NCBI RefSeq assembly: GCF_003997495.1
Contig: NZ_RZRU01000010.1
Location: 169,650 to 233,649 of the forward strand
DNA from: Mesorhizobium sp. M7A.F.Ca.US.008.03.1.1
Lineage (GTDB): Bacteria > Pseudomonadota > Alphaproteobacteria > Rhizobiales > Rhizobiaceae
Reading direction: 5' to 3'
Length of the DNA: 64,000 bases
Under the pieces are notes generated by a model, which searched no databases, was not told the origin of the DNA, and worked only from the letters and a program-made list of their open reading frames with translations. The first letter of the stretch is position 1; the number at the start of each line of letters is the position of its first letter. This document shows positions 34,573-44,057 of this stretch, in pieces. Both the position numbers and the translations under genes were made by a program.

Positions 34573-35014
34573 TTTGACAAAAACCGGCCAGCGCAAAAAC
34601 GTATGCTCTGCAGGATGTTGCTCTCGCATCGAACAGTCGACCACGATCTCGGCTGTTCGGCCAATCCCGCCGTCCACGCATGCCGCGACCGAATGGCAGC
34701 CGCAGCAGCTCGTTTGCATCCTCGATGCTGTGGTGTCGAACAGGAGACACGGTCCACGTGCTGCATGACCGCAATGACCGTATTCTTGCTGGCTCCACGG
34801 GCGCACGCAACGAGCAGGAACTCGGTCTTTGCATCACCATTCTCTCGCCTGCACATCACGGCCCGGCGCGGTGAGCTCATTGGCTTCGAGAAGGTCGGCG
34901 ACCGTACGAACATGGGATGGTCTGCCGGCTTTGGGAGGCCGGTGCGGATCCTCTTCTCACCATATCGAAAGCTTGAAGCGGTCGGATTTTCTTGCCCTGT
35001 TCGTGAGAACTCCC
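34573..35014. other. Intergenic stretch between two tts boxes
   Basis: No gene recognised. Long open frames on both strands here are not supported by motifs or start sites. It may contain an old insertion, but I cannot name it. Confidence 0.35.
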
Positions 35015-35041
35015 ATCGTCAGCTAATCGTCAGCCAAGCGG
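35015..35041 (+). promoter_or_regulatory. tts box upstream of the 816-residue effector gene
   Basis: ATCGTCAGCTAATCGTCAGC followed by CAAGCGG fits the tts box in its GTCAGCT-N4-GTCAGC form. It lies about 450 bases before the coding start, so a long leader is implied. Confidence 0.7.
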
Positions 35042-35494
35042 TCTATCTAGGCCGGCCGTGCCTGACCTTCGGATCCAAAGGTCCCGTCTCGACACTTTTT
35101 GTAACTATAGATCGAAATGGTCCGCGTGATACGCAACGCACACGCTTCTCTGAAGCAAATGTGTGACTTTGTCGGTGGCGAACGAGAGGAGTGACGCATC
35201 AATAAAATCGTCAGGCACGTGTCTAGGAAGGGGAGCTAGCCGAGTTGGTCTGATTTCATTCGCTGTTCCTGGAAATCGGCGGACTGAAGCGCTGATAATC
35301 TCAGGACATCGATGGCAACGTTGCGAAAGTCCTGTGAGCTCGGGCCAATCTTGGCCTGCTACTGAGAAGCACTTTGGCGGGAACATTACGCCGTCGCGGG
35401 TCTGGCTGACCGTGACGTTAACCGAAAGATGCCGCTGGTCTCGTCAGCCGCCAGCACAATAGCAGCACATTCTCGCCTACTACGGAGACGCAAT

Positions 35495-37945
35495 ATGAAG
35501 GGCATTGGCCGACCACGGAAATCGCAGGCTGAAACTGGAGCCAGCCGCGCGGGGCGGGCGAGCAGTTCCCTTTCGCAATCAAGTCTTGCTGCGGGAGAAG
35601 GTGGACAGTCATTCGATTCCGTTGTGGAGCAGATGCGCTCTGGGGACGCCGATAGGAGGCCCTCCTCCCTTCCAGTTGCGCGCGGTCCAGGCGATGCCCG
35701 CGAAAGTCTGCCAGGCGCCTCGATTGGCGAAGATCAAATCCTGAACACACCGCCACGTGGAGCCGCTGCGCCACCACGCGGAACCGTAGCGCCACGTGGC
35801 GCAGCCGCAAGGCGGCGCGGTTCTCCCTCCATGTCTGAGGGCGAAGCCATGGCGCCGGTCGGTAGCCAACTATCAACCGCGCAGGTGGAAGGCACCAGCT
35901 CATCGTCAAATAAAGATATCAGTCCGACACAGCTCAGAATGAACAGTCTTGTTCAACAACTGACTGATTGCGAGGCTGCGGCCAGGAAAACCGACGTCCC
36001 CGAGGAGGCGGTGGAGCTGATCAGTGGGGTCGTCGATGCAGCCTCAGCAATTCTGGAGTACCGCGCTAGCCTGCCTGCGGCTGAGGCGCAGACAATTATG
36101 CCAGACGACAAGGTGCGTAGATGTTGCCAGATCGTGTGCGACGCCGCGAATGAAGTAGACAAACTTGGCCTGTCGACGATCACGAAATTGGACAAAAAGA
36201 CCAAGAAAGCGGCAGGTATGGTCGATAAACTCTACTCCTACTCCCAGGCGGACCGGCAGGAGCTGTTGATTTTAAATGTGGAGAACCACCATACGGCGGC
36301 AATTAAGTGGTGGGAAAAAAAGGCATGGCGCTCCGAACGGCAGCGATCCGCCTGCGCTGCCACCGCTAGCCTATCCAGTGGAACGCCCGTGATGCGGGAA
36401 GCCGAGCGGTGCGCACTGCGGCTGCGTGCCGGCTCGGTACTGAGTGTCAGGATCTGGCTGGTCCGTGAGCGGATCGGTCTTGCGCGGGCCAAGATTGAAC
36501 TGCGGGCGAGCAGGTTCGAGCCAGATTTGAAGGAACTCCTCGTCGGTCGAAATGGAGTGGTGCAGCTGATGGCAAGCGCCGCTCAAGAAGCTCTTCGCGC
36601 CCTCTCTTTGGCGAAGGGCATAATGGATGATGGCAAAACACTCAACGCTCATGATTGCGCGGTTGTAGAAAAAATCATGGAGCGGCTTTCGGATTTTGGA
36701 TTGGCGTTGCACGAGGTGCATACCAAGCTAAGCCATACCTACCCAGATGCCGGCCTCCCATTGAAACTGTTCGAACGGATCGTGGACGATGCATGGATCA
36801 CTGCGCACGATGCCATGCACTTGTTGAACCTGCAGTCTCCGCCGTCAGCCATCATGGCGCCACAGGCCCAGGCGGGCGCTGCGATGCCGGCCAGGGCAGG
36901 CGCTGCGATACCGGCTGACACTGCTGGTACGGCTGCAGTGTCAGAAGGCACTACAGCGCGAAGGAAAGGGAAGTCAAAGCATAAGTCGGCAGCTCGCGCC
37001 GGGACTTCTGCCGCCGGGCAGCCATCAACACCAGTCGCTGCGAACGCCGGCACAGTGCCAGCAGCCAAGGTTCTCGCGCGCTCGGATCAAGTTGCGAGTA
37101 CACAGGTGAGAGCGCAAGAGGTGGCTGCGAGTTCGTCGGGGGCAGGCTCGACAATCGGGGGCGCCGCGTTGTCAATGGAGGTATTGACGGAGCGGCTCAA
37201 ACGATTGGACGAACTTTTGCAGTTCGATCTGGCCGGTCAGCAAAGCGTCGTCTCCCAAGTGCGCCAGATGAAGCCTGAGGAGGCCGGTAAGGTCGTGGAC
37301 GATGTGGCCCAGTACCTGCGAGCCCAGGCCATTGAGATGCAAACCTGTCTCGCCGGGTTGCAGGGGCGTAATGTACGCCTGCTACTCACCTCCACCCAGC
37401 TACCCAAAGTGCACGAACGCACAGACCAGCTCAAAGGGTTGCTGAACATGGTGCTGGGACAGGCCAACGCATTGAATGAAGGAAAAGCCGGCATTACGAC
37501 TGATTGCATGAAGACCTACGCATTTCCGGCGCAAAAATACCTGGAACATTTGTGCAATGCCGACGAATTGATGCCGCCGGAGGCACCGGTCGCGCTGCGT
37601 GGCGAGCCAGGAAAGCTGTTTGAGATGAAGCTGCAGCCCAAGATGCTGGTCAATGGTGCGATGCCGAGCCCGATGTGGGTGCACATCCACACGAGTCGCC
37701 CCGTCATGGCCAGAAACTTGGAAGGGCTGGCTGATTCCGAATTCACCGCTTGCCACGTTAAATCCAACGAACAGCGCGGCTACAATCGAGAGCGAGAGGA
37801 AGCCGATGCTAGGTCCGGTCGCGAGAAGGTCATAATTCATCGCGGCAAACTCACCCCCGCTTTCTGTAAGTCCTTGTTGACCTCAGGGCTTGGCCGCCAA
37901 CCACGCCATTCGCGTGCCGAGCTCCCGTCGGCGCAGGCTGCATGA
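35495..37945 (+). CDS. Putative type III effector, 816 residues
   Basis: Starts MKGIGRPRKSQAETGASRAG with GGAG seven bases upstream; the N-terminus is Ser/Gly-rich and basic, as in secreted effectors. Residues about 85-115 contain PPRGAAAPPRGTVAPRGAAA repeats. Two helical domains follow (about 150-460 and 580-810) separated by an Ala/Pro-rich linker with KGKSKHKSAAR (possible nuclear signal). The C-terminal domain includes MKLQPKMLVNGAMPSPMWVH and HTSRPVMARNLEGLADSEFT. I recognise no enzyme family. A TtsI-type promoter and its position within the type III locus support secretion. M. loti is known to encode large TtsI-controlled effectors of unknown function. Confidence 0.75.
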   Translation: MKGIGRPRKSQAETGASRAGRASSSLSQSSLAAGEGGQSFDSVVEQMRSGDADRRPSSLPVARGPGDARESLPGASIGEDQILNTPPRGAAAPPRGTVAPRGAAARRRGSPSMSEGEAMAPVGSQLSTAQVEGTSSSSNKDISPTQLRMNSLVQQLTDCEAAARKTDVPEEAVELISGVVDAASAILEYRASLPAAEAQTIMPDDKVRRCCQIVCDAANEVDKLGLSTITKLDKKTKKAAGMVDKLYSYSQADRQELLILNVENHHTAAIKWWEKKAWRSERQRSACAATASLSSGTPVMREAERCALRLRAGSVLSVRIWLVRERIGLARAKIELRASRFEPDLKELLVGRNGVVQLMASAAQEALRALSLAKGIMDDGKTLNAHDCAVVEKIMERLSDFGLALHEVHTKLSHTYPDAGLPLKLFERIVDDAWITAHDAMHLLNLQSPPSAIMAPQAQAGAAMPARAGAAIPADTAGTAAVSEGTTARRKGKSKHKSAARAGTSAAGQPSTPVAANAGTVPAAKVLARSDQVASTQVRAQEVAASSSGAGSTIGGAALSMEVLTERLKRLDELLQFDLAGQQSVVSQVRQMKPEEAGKVVDDVAQYLRAQAIEMQTCLAGLQGRNVRLLLTSTQLPKVHERTDQLKGLLNMVLGQANALNEGKAGITTDCMKTYAFPAQKYLEHLCNADELMPPEAPVALRGEPGKLFEMKLQPKMLVNGAMPSPMWVHIHTSRPVMARNLEGLADSEFTACHVKSNEQRGYNREREEADARSGREKVIIHRGKLTPAFCKSLLTSGLGRQPRHSRAELPSAQAA

Positions 37946-38422
37946 CAGGGCACTCAGAATGCGGCCGGCCACGCTGTGAGTCAGCGAGCATTTCTCCTGG
38001 CCAAACCGCGAATGCCGCTGCGCGAGTTGCGGTCCGGCGATTGGAGTCGATCGGCTACCGTCAGGGCCGATTTGCGATGTCGCGTTACCGGCTGTTGACG
38101 TGGCGGCGTATCTTGCCTCCCATCCAACTTATCGCCGAGATCGCGCCGCCAAGATCGAGGCGGAAGGTCTTCCTGCGAGCGCGGAGCAGGCATAGCCGAT
38201 CCGATCGGGATCGGCGCATCGCAACGACCCAACGGTGTGGTGGAGAAAATTGGATTCGGGAGAGCTCGGTTCCAAGAGGCGGAGTTCCGGCCCGAATACA
38301 ATCCGCTCGCAAGCACCCACGATGCGCATCCGCAGTTTATTGTCTGGGAGATGGGCTGGATTGCTCGGCGGCGCTGGCGCTAAGGCGGGGCTGTCGCCGG
38401 ACAATTAGCATTCACTGCCAAC
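37946..38422. other. Stretch after the effector gene
   Basis: No gene recognised in about 480 bases; small open frames lack start sites or motifs. Confidence 0.35.
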
Positions 38423-38452
38423 AGCCTTGCAACCGTCACCAGTTGCAAGGCT
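38423..38452 (-). terminator. Hairpin downstream of nopP
   Basis: AGCCTTGCAAC and GTTGCAAGGCT form a perfect 11-base stem with an eight-base loop, 19 bases after the nopP stop. No clear T tract follows, so termination may be weak. Confidence 0.45.
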
Positions 38453-38470
38453 CGGCGGCGGGTCGACAAA

Positions 38471-39274
38471 TCACATGAAATCGTCGTCGGACCCGCTATC
38501 GCTGCTGTCGCTATCCTCGGTTTTGTGGAGATAGAGTGGAGGTTTGCCTGCACGCTGCCACTCACCGGCACTGTTCTTCGTCCATTTGTCGGGATGCTGC
38601 GTAGGGTCAAGCACCAGGTCGCCATGATCCACTTCAACAAACCCCATCGTCTGCGCGCGCGCTTGTGCTTCCGGATTAGCCGCACGCCAATTCAGCAACG
38701 GTCGGTCGCCGTCTATCCGAAGTTGATGCTCCAGCAGAATATCGCCCGCATTTTCGACGAGCGGATGGGCGACTTGAAGATCCACTATGGAAGTGACCTC
38801 AGTTCGACCAGGAAATTGTTCCCGCCAACTTTCCGATTCGAACTCGTTCATGCTGAATCCGCCTTCCATTCTCAGCAGTCCGGCACTCCGGTCTCCCAAT
38901 TGGTAACTGAAATATCGCGCGTGCTCCGTATCTCGACGGATGCCATATTGCTGAGCAACGTCCGCGGTGCGCCTGGCTCGTGACGATACGAACTCCGAAT
39001 ACTCTTGAGGATTGTCGGCGATGTGCGTGATTTCATCACCATGAAATTGCCTCACCTGTCTCCTGAAGGAAGTCCTGTTGATCTCCACCACAGGAGGTCG
39101 GGAATTGAGGGAGTATGCTTGGGGAGCCGCCGATGATGAGGCGCCGCTACCTTCCGATCCGGATAAGTGCATTCGGGCAAATGTGTCCGCGAACCCTTCG
39201 CTTCCTGCATCCGATTGCTCGCCGGCATTATGCGCGCGGTAACTATCGGATGAGCCACCAATTCGACCATACAT
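38471..39274 (-). CDS. nopP: NopP, secreted type III effector
   Basis: A 267-residue protein beginning MYGRIGGSSDSYRAHNAGEQ with the usual Ser-rich secretion region. Conserved NopP segments include FRRQVRQFHGDEITHIADNP, MEGGFSMNEFESESWREQFP and TMGFVEVDHGDLVLDPTQHP; the tail is acidic (DSDSSDSGSDDDFM). NopP is phosphorylated by plant kinases in NGR234 and affects nodulation in a host-specific way. The ATG at 39274 follows AGGAG; the longer frame would begin at TTG. It has its own tts box and lies between rhcU and nopC, the position of y4yP in NGR234. Confidence 0.8.
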   Translation of the reverse strand: MYGRIGGSSDSYRAHNAGEQSDAGSEGFADTFARMHLSGSEGSGASSSAAPQAYSLNSRPPVVEINRTSFRRQVRQFHGDEITHIADNPQEYSEFVSSRARRTADVAQQYGIRRDTEHARYFSYQLGDRSAGLLRMEGGFSMNEFESESWREQFPGRTEVTSIVDLQVAHPLVENAGDILLEHQLRIDGDRPLLNWRAANPEAQARAQTMGFVEVDHGDLVLDPTQHPDKWTKNSAGEWQRAGKPPLYLHKTEDSDSSDSGSDDDFM

Positions 39275-39333
39275 GACGATTCGTACTCCTATGTTTCGCA
39301 ACCGAGCTCAAGTTAGCACGGCTGTTCAACATA

Positions 39334-39362
39334 GGGCGCTTAGTTGACGACTAGCTGACGAG
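39334..39362 (-). promoter_or_regulatory. tts box upstream of nopP
   Basis: On the minus strand CTCGTCAGCTAGTCGTCAAC followed by TAAGCGCCC matches the tts box. It lies 60 bases upstream of the nopP start. Confidence 0.75.
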
Positions 39363-39629
39363 GGCATTCCAACGGCTGCACCAATCAAATCCGCACTGCC
39401 GGCCTCAAAACCTCGGACTGCGCCACGCACCGGCCAGCAGAGGCTGCAAGGTCATGCCCGGAGGACTTGCCGTAGTTGCTGGGTGGCAGATCCGAGGGGA
39501 GTGATTGCCCCAGGCCCGCGGTTGCGCGGTTGGCCTGACAGAGACACTGGGGCACGGATGGCCAGCCGACATTTGCCACTAGCATGGAGCCAGGTCAGTT
39601 TTGAACTGGGCAGTCGTGGACTTCCATGA
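39363..39629. other. Gap between the nopP promoter and rhcU
   Basis: No gene recognised; presumably the end of the long nolB-rhcU transcript. Confidence 0.35.
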
Positions 39630-40667
39630 CTAGGCCAAGCCTGCGGCAAAGAATGCTTTCGCGACAGGCTGGAAATATTGCATAGGAACCGCGTGGCCGA
39701 GTTTTGTAGTGCCTATCAGCTGACGCGCTAAGACATGGTCATGGACGATCGTCAGGCGTAGTGCCCGCGCCTCGCTCAACACATGTGAAACGCGCTCACC
39801 TTCGGCACGGCAAACTAAGAACGGCACCCCGGTTTCACCGCGAACGTAACGCAGACCGATCAGGACCGCCCTTCCTGTTAAGACCAGCGTGGCGCGATGC
39901 ACGCCAAGCGCAGGCTCGTCGGCCGCCTCCTCGCGGATGCGACGCTGTTCACCTTTCAACTCTGGCGCTCCTTGCTGATCCTTCGACTCGCGCGTCACTT
40001 CGGTATTGGTCATGCGCATTTCGCGCAGATACAACGCGCGCTGGAGCAGAAGATCGATCAGTCCGCCGACCAGCAGTGCGCCGGCGCCAATTCCCATCAG
40101 CAATTTTGTCTCCATAAAGATGAGGCCAACACAGCCCATGCCGCAGATCGGCAGAGGGACCATTGTCTTCCACATCCCGAGAAGGACAATGGAAAAGGTT
40201 GCGCTGAGAACCAATACCTTGAACATGGTCTTGCAGACTTCGACCATGGAACGAGCAGACCCCAAGCGCTTCAGCCCTTCAAAGGGGTCAATTTTCTTAA
40301 AGCTGAGCTTCATCGGCTCCAGAGAGAAGACAAATCCACCATTGGCTAGCAGGCTGGCCAAAATCACCGCGGCGACAAGGGTTCCAAGCAGCGGGCCAAC
40401 AGCCGCGACTGTGAGTTGGACGAGCACAACCAATGCCTGCGGCACCGCGGTATCGAAAGGTAGGCTCTGCAACTTGGTGGCTAATAGGAGCGCTTCCCGG
40501 CATTTGTCCTCGATCACGCTGCCTCTTAGCCAAAGGTAGCCGAGCCCAGCGCAAGTCCCGACCGCGCGGACGAAATCGGAGCTACGTGGCAGCTGTCCTT
40601 TTTTGCGCGCTTCACTTAACTTCTTCGGGCTGGCGGCGTGTGTCTTCTCTTCACTTGTGTCGCTCAT
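39630..40667 (-). CDS. rhcU: RhcU, export switch protein (SctU family) without NPTH
   Basis: A 345-residue inner-membrane protein of the FlhB/YscU/SctU family. It begins [20 protein letters not shown] with the conserved KTEKPTPKKL-like start, and has four membrane segments and a cytosolic C-terminal domain. Where the family has the autocleavage tetrapeptide NPTH, this sequence reads [20 protein letters not shown]. The rest of the domain ([15 protein letters not shown]) aligns well. Self-cleavage normally controls the switch from needle to effector export, so its absence is notable. The start overlaps rhcT by four bases. It is the last gene of the nolB operon. Confidence 0.93.
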   Translation of the reverse strand: MSDTSEEKTHAASPKKLSEARKKGQLPRSSDFVRAVGTCAGLGYLWLRGSVIEDKCREALLLATKLQSLPFDTAVPQALVVLVQLTVAAVGPLLGTLVAAVILASLLANGGFVFSLEPMKLSFKKIDPFEGLKRLGSARSMVEVCKTMFKVLVLSATFSIVLLGMWKTMVPLPICGMGCVGLIFMETKLLMGIGAGALLVGGLIDLLLQRALYLREMRMTNTEVTRESKDQQGAPELKGEQRRIREEAADEPALGVHRATLVLTGRAVLIGLRYVRGETGVPFLVCRAEGERVSHVLSEARALRLTIVHDHVLARQLIGTTKLGHAVPMQYFQPVAKAFFAAGLA

Positions 40668-41482
40668 GGCAGCAATTTGTCGAACCACTCCAGCACGCCG
40701 TTGGCACGTGTGACCTCCAGTTTCATGCTCTCCACCAGATAGGCAGCGTAGGTGACCATGAGAACTGGAAAGACAATGTTCTTGATTGCCGGAGACAGTT
40801 GGCTCGCCTTAAATTGCGGGGCAAAGCGACGCAGCAGCATCATCGATATATCAATCAGTATCAGGAAGAACACGACAGGCCCCGAAACCAATAATGCCGT
40901 GCGCATTATGCTGTCGAGAAGCCCCAACAACTCCATTGCTCCTGGCCCGCTCAGTGTCGGGTGAAACTGATACACCGGCCAGATCAAGTAGCTGCGGTAC
41001 AGGACACTGATCAAAGTTTCCAGGCCTCCTGATCCGACGAATATGGCAATCGCAGTGATCCCCAGAAAAACGCCCATCGCGGAAGCCTGACTGTTCGTCG
41101 CGGGATCGGCCGAAGCGGTCGGGCTGCTGATGCCGCGTTGGTTGTCGATAAGCTCCCCGGCAGCCTGAAGGCCCCAAAGCGGAATGCCAAGAAAAGTGCC
41201 AAGGAGTACACCGACAAAAACTTCCTTGAATCCGAGCAGGGTTAGCTGGATCAGGCGCGTATCAGGATCCAGCGCCGGCAATCCGCCGCTGACGTGTGCC
41301 AGGCATGGTAGTGCGAAGCCAACAGCCAAACAGCCCCGGATCAGCCCACTGATCTGCGAGCGTGTGAATACGGGAAAGATCAGCATGATGCCCATCGCGC
41401 GGGCTGCCCCAAGACCTGCCGCAACGACGAGTTCGAAAGCCGTCTGGATCAGAATTTGAATATCGGCCGATGGCGCGTCCAT
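40664..41482 (-). CDS. rhcT: RhcT, export-gate protein (SctT family)
   Basis: A 272-residue integral membrane protein with about six hydrophobic segments, of the FliR/SpaR/SctT family. The conserved [20 protein letters not shown] and [15 protein letters not shown] segments are visible. With RhcR and RhcS it forms the core of the export pore. It is closely packed between rhcS (8-base gap) and rhcU (ATGA overlap). Confidence 0.95.
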   Translation of the reverse strand: MDAPSADIQILIQTAFELVVAAGLGAARAMGIMLIFPVFTRSQISGLIRGCLAVGFALPCLAHVSGGLPALDPDTRLIQLTLLGFKEVFVGVLLGTFLGIPLWGLQAAGELIDNQRGISSPTASADPATNSQASAMGVFLGITAIAIFVGSGGLETLISVLYRSYLIWPVYQFHPTLSGPGAMELLGLLDSIMRTALLVSGPVVFFLILIDISMMLLRRFAPQFKASQLSPAIKNIVFPVLMVTYAAYLVESMKLEVTRANGVLEWFDKLLP

Positions 41483-41490
41483 GGGGCGGA

Positions 41491-41766
41491 CTAGTAGCTA
41501 AGTGTCATTGCGGGAAACTCGGTGAAGATCTGATCGGCTAGCTCTATGAGCGGGGCGCTTAGCACAGGAGCAAACAGCCCAATCACCGCGACAACGACCA
41601 GAAGCTTCACGGTGAGCGGCAAGCTTTCATCCTGGATCTGCGTCGCCGCCTGGAGGATGCCGATGACGAGGCCGACAACCACTGATGCAATGAGCGGCGG
41701 TAGAATCCAGATCATGAAAACCACCAGTGATTGGCTCATAAGAGTAATGATGCTGGATTCAGTGAT
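41491..41766 (-). CDS. rhcS: RhcS, export-gate protein (SctS family), unusual start
   Basis: A small two-helix membrane protein ([20 protein letters not shown] and [20 protein letters not shown]) of the FliQ/SctS family. Family members start with about ten residues before the first helix; here these read [13 protein letters not shown], and the expected first codon is ATC (41766), six bases after a perfect GGGAGG. The first in-frame ATG (41739) gives a shorter 83-residue protein with no ribosome binding site. Start choice is therefore uncertain. The gene overlaps the end region of rhcR. Confidence 0.85.
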   Translation of the reverse strand: MTESSIITLMSQSLVVFMIWILPPLIASVVVGLVIGILQAATQIQDESLPLTVKLLVVVAVIGLFAPVLSAPLIELADQIFTEFPAMTLSY

Positions 41767-41768
41767 GA

Positions 41769-42434
41769 TCAGCCTCCCGGTAACGTATAACTCAGCACAA
41801 GCCCATGCATCAATTTTGACCAACCATCAATGGCAACAAACAAGAAGATCTTGAACGGAACAGATATAACAGTTGGTGAGACCATCGACATACCCATTGC
41901 CATCAAGATAGTTGTCACTATCAGATCTATAACAATAAAAGGCAGATAAAGTAGAAATCCTATCTCAAATCCGCGCTTCAATTCTGATAGCAAGAAAGAT
42001 GGTACAAGTATTGCAAAGTCATCAGGCGTGGCTGCAGCGTGCATTTCCTCTGGCCAGACCTTTTCTGTCGAAGATAGGAAAAATCGCCGCTGCTCTTCAT
42101 TTGTGAATTTCTTGAGATGCTCGCGCAAGGGCTCACTTCCGGCTTTAGCGGCGCTTACCCAGTCGTCGAATGTCTGATAGTGGAGCTTGGGATCCGACAT
42201 GCGGTCATAGGTCTGCTCAGCAACGGGCGCACTAACGAACATAGTGAGGATCATCGCCGCGGCGTACAGCACCACATTGGGTGGTATGGTCTGGGTCCCG
42301 AGCGCATTGCGGACGAGGAAAAGAACAATTGATACCTTTACAAAGGCCGTTGTCGTGGCAACTGCTAAAACCAGCAGACCGAGTCCGGCGGTAACCGCAA
42401 GAAGCGCCAGGATTGTCGGCTGAGCTTCACTCAT
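41769..42434 (-). CDS. rhcR: RhcR, export-gate protein (SctR family)
   Basis: A 221-residue membrane protein of the FliP/SctR family. The N-terminal helix is followed by TTTAFVKVSIVLFLVRNALG and TQTIPPNVVLYAAAMILTMF, a periplasmic loop, and the C-terminal LLYLPFIVIDLIVTTILMAM with GMSMVSPTVISVPFKIFLFV. ATG 42434 (MSEAQPTIL) gives family length and overlaps the rhcQ end by eight bases. Confidence 0.95.
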   Translation of the reverse strand: MSEAQPTILALLAVTAGLGLLVLAVATTTAFVKVSIVLFLVRNALGTQTIPPNVVLYAAAMILTMFVSAPVAEQTYDRMSDPKLHYQTFDDWVSAAKAGSEPLREHLKKFTNEEQRRFFLSSTEKVWPEEMHAAATPDDFAILVPSFLLSELKRGFEIGFLLYLPFIVIDLIVTTILMAMGMSMVSPTVISVPFKIFLFVAIDGWSKLMHGLVLSYTLPGG

Positions 42435-43491
42435 TGCATGCAAACCCGCCACGGAGCCTGATGCCCAGCTCTTCTCCGATGCGGACAATGTCGCCACGCC
42501 CGATACGCTGACCATTGGCCACTATGTCGACCGGGCCGTCGATCGGCCATCCAAGTTCAAAAATATGCCCTTCGCCGGCACTTCTTAATTCCCCAAGAGA
42601 AATAGGCCAGCGGCCGCATTCAAAGACAAGCACGATCTCGACATCGTCGAGATCCTTAGTAAGCTCCAGTTGCGATCCGGGTTGTGTCATATGCGCACTC
42701 TCCAAAGGACACGGTCGCGGGCGGAAAGGCCCCCGCAAGATTAATTCATCGCCGTCAAGATCCGCCTCGGCGCACAACTGGCCGACAGCTAGGGTGATCT
42801 GGCCGCGGCCGAACGGCGCAATATCGGGCAACAATGCATCACCGACACATGCGCTTCGAAGAAGCGCCGCAGGAAGGCGAAGCGTGCCGACCTCTCCTGC
42901 AACAATGAGCGGGAGCTCTGGAGGCAGCCCGCCCAGCTGCCGCGGCAACTGGGCAAGCAGTTCGCCTAGCGCGCGAAACGCAGGCGGTACTAAGCCGTCA
43001 AGTGGCGTGAACAGGAATAGACGGCCCTTGCCCTTGACCGCGCCGAAAATGATGTCGAGTTCAAGATGAGGAGCCAGCATCGTGGCTTCGCATACCCGCA
43101 CGAGTTGCACGTTCAGACGCGTCGTCTCCTCCAGTCGAGTGACAAGCGGCTCCAGAGCGAGTTCGAGAATTAGCGAAGCAGTTGGCTCGGAAGGGAAGGC
43201 CAAGCCGTTCTGCACTGTCGTGATGAACTCCTCTACGAGCGGGCGCGACAGTGACAAGATGACCGTTTCGGCTCCCACTCTCCAGACGCAGTCAAGCATC
43301 GGAATGGCAGCAGGTTCCTGCTGCCAGACAAGCCCTGCCGTTCGCACCGATAGCGGCACCTCGTTGATCCGGCTTTGAAACGGCGTGCGCGGCGCTGCTG
43401 TATCATTGAGCCACGAGACAACCGTGTGGGACAGTTTCAGAACTGGTTCGAACATGGCGGGTGTGACCGCAGCGCCTATCAAAGACTGCAC
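42427..43491 (-). CDS. rhcQ: RhcQ, cytoplasmic sorting-platform protein (SctQ family)
   Basis: A 354-residue C-ring/sorting-platform component. The C-terminal 75 residues form the SPOA domain (VEIVLVFECGRWPISLGELR, then GPVDIVANGQRIGRGDIVRI), and an earlier SPOA-like part is around residues 200-260. The predicted start is GTG without a strong ribosome binding site, so the N-terminus is not certain. It lies between y4yJ and rhcR. Confidence 0.9.
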   Translation of the reverse strand: MQSLIGAAVTPAMFEPVLKLSHTVVSWLNDTAAPRTPFQSRINEVPLSVRTAGLVWQQEPAAIPMLDCVWRVGAETVILSLSRPLVEEFITTVQNGLAFPSEPTASLILELALEPLVTRLEETTRLNVQLVRVCEATMLAPHLELDIIFGAVKGKGRLFLFTPLDGLVPPAFRALGELLAQLPRQLGGLPPELPLIVAGEVGTLRLPAALLRSACVGDALLPDIAPFGRGQITLAVGQLCAEADLDGDELILRGPFRPRPCPLESAHMTQPGSQLELTKDLDDVEIVLVFECGRWPISLGELRSAGEGHIFELGWPIDGPVDIVANGQRIGRGDIVRIGEELGIRLRGGFACNE

Positions 43492-43544
43492 GGTCGTGTC
43501 ATTCGGACGACCTCTTGCGACCGTCGGATCCGGTTGCGCGGCAT

Positions 43545-44057
43545 TTAGGCAAGCGACCCCCTCGCATATTTCAGCAGTATCTCATCGTCGGCCTCGATCT
43601 CGGCTGCGGCCTCCGAATGAGTCTCGACGGCGCGCCGCACGTCGTCCTCGATTTGTTGCCATTTGTCCCTTGCCGCCGAACATATGACCCATAGCTCCCT
43701 CGTCCTGGACGCCGCCATCTCAGCCTCCTCTTGAGCGATTTGGGTATCATCAAGCATCTGCCGTCTGGAATTGATCTCAGCGGCAAGTTGTTCAGTGTGA
43801 AGGCGGTGACGGTCGAGCGCTGCGCTAGACAAGTTGTCGAGTGACATCAGATGCTGATAGAGCGCTGCTTCTTTTCTTGAACAATGTTGCTGTATCATTG
43901 CAAGCTCCCTAGAGGCATTTTGTACGGCTGAGGCGGCCACATCGCGCTGGGCTTCCTTCTTGGACAGCTCGCCAAGGGCACGACGCTCTTGCATTTCCTT
44001 CAGAAGCCGTATACTCGAAGACTGAATCCAGTTTACGCGGTCAGACGCGACATCCAT
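43545..44057 (-). CDS. y4yJ: Y4yJ, stalk protein (SctO family)
   Basis: A 170-residue, strongly charged, almost entirely coiled-coil protein (LLKEMQERRALGELSKKEAQ and later repeats). This fits SctO/FliJ-type stalk proteins that connect the ATPase to the export gate. It overlaps the rhcN stop by 25 bases and occupies the y4yJ position of NGR234. Confidence 0.85.
   Translation of the reverse strand: MDVASDRVNWIQSSSIRLLKEMQERRALGELSKKEAQRDVAASAVQNASRELAMIQQHCSRKEAALYQHLMSLDNLSSAALDRHRLHTEQLAAEINSRRQMLDDTQIAQEEAEMAASRTRELWVICSAARDKWQQIEDDVRRAVETHSEAAAEIEADDEILLKYARGSLA

Noticed and set aside
34603..35166. 187-codon open frame between nopC and the large effector
   Set aside because: No ribosome binding site or family match, and it runs through the effector's tts box.
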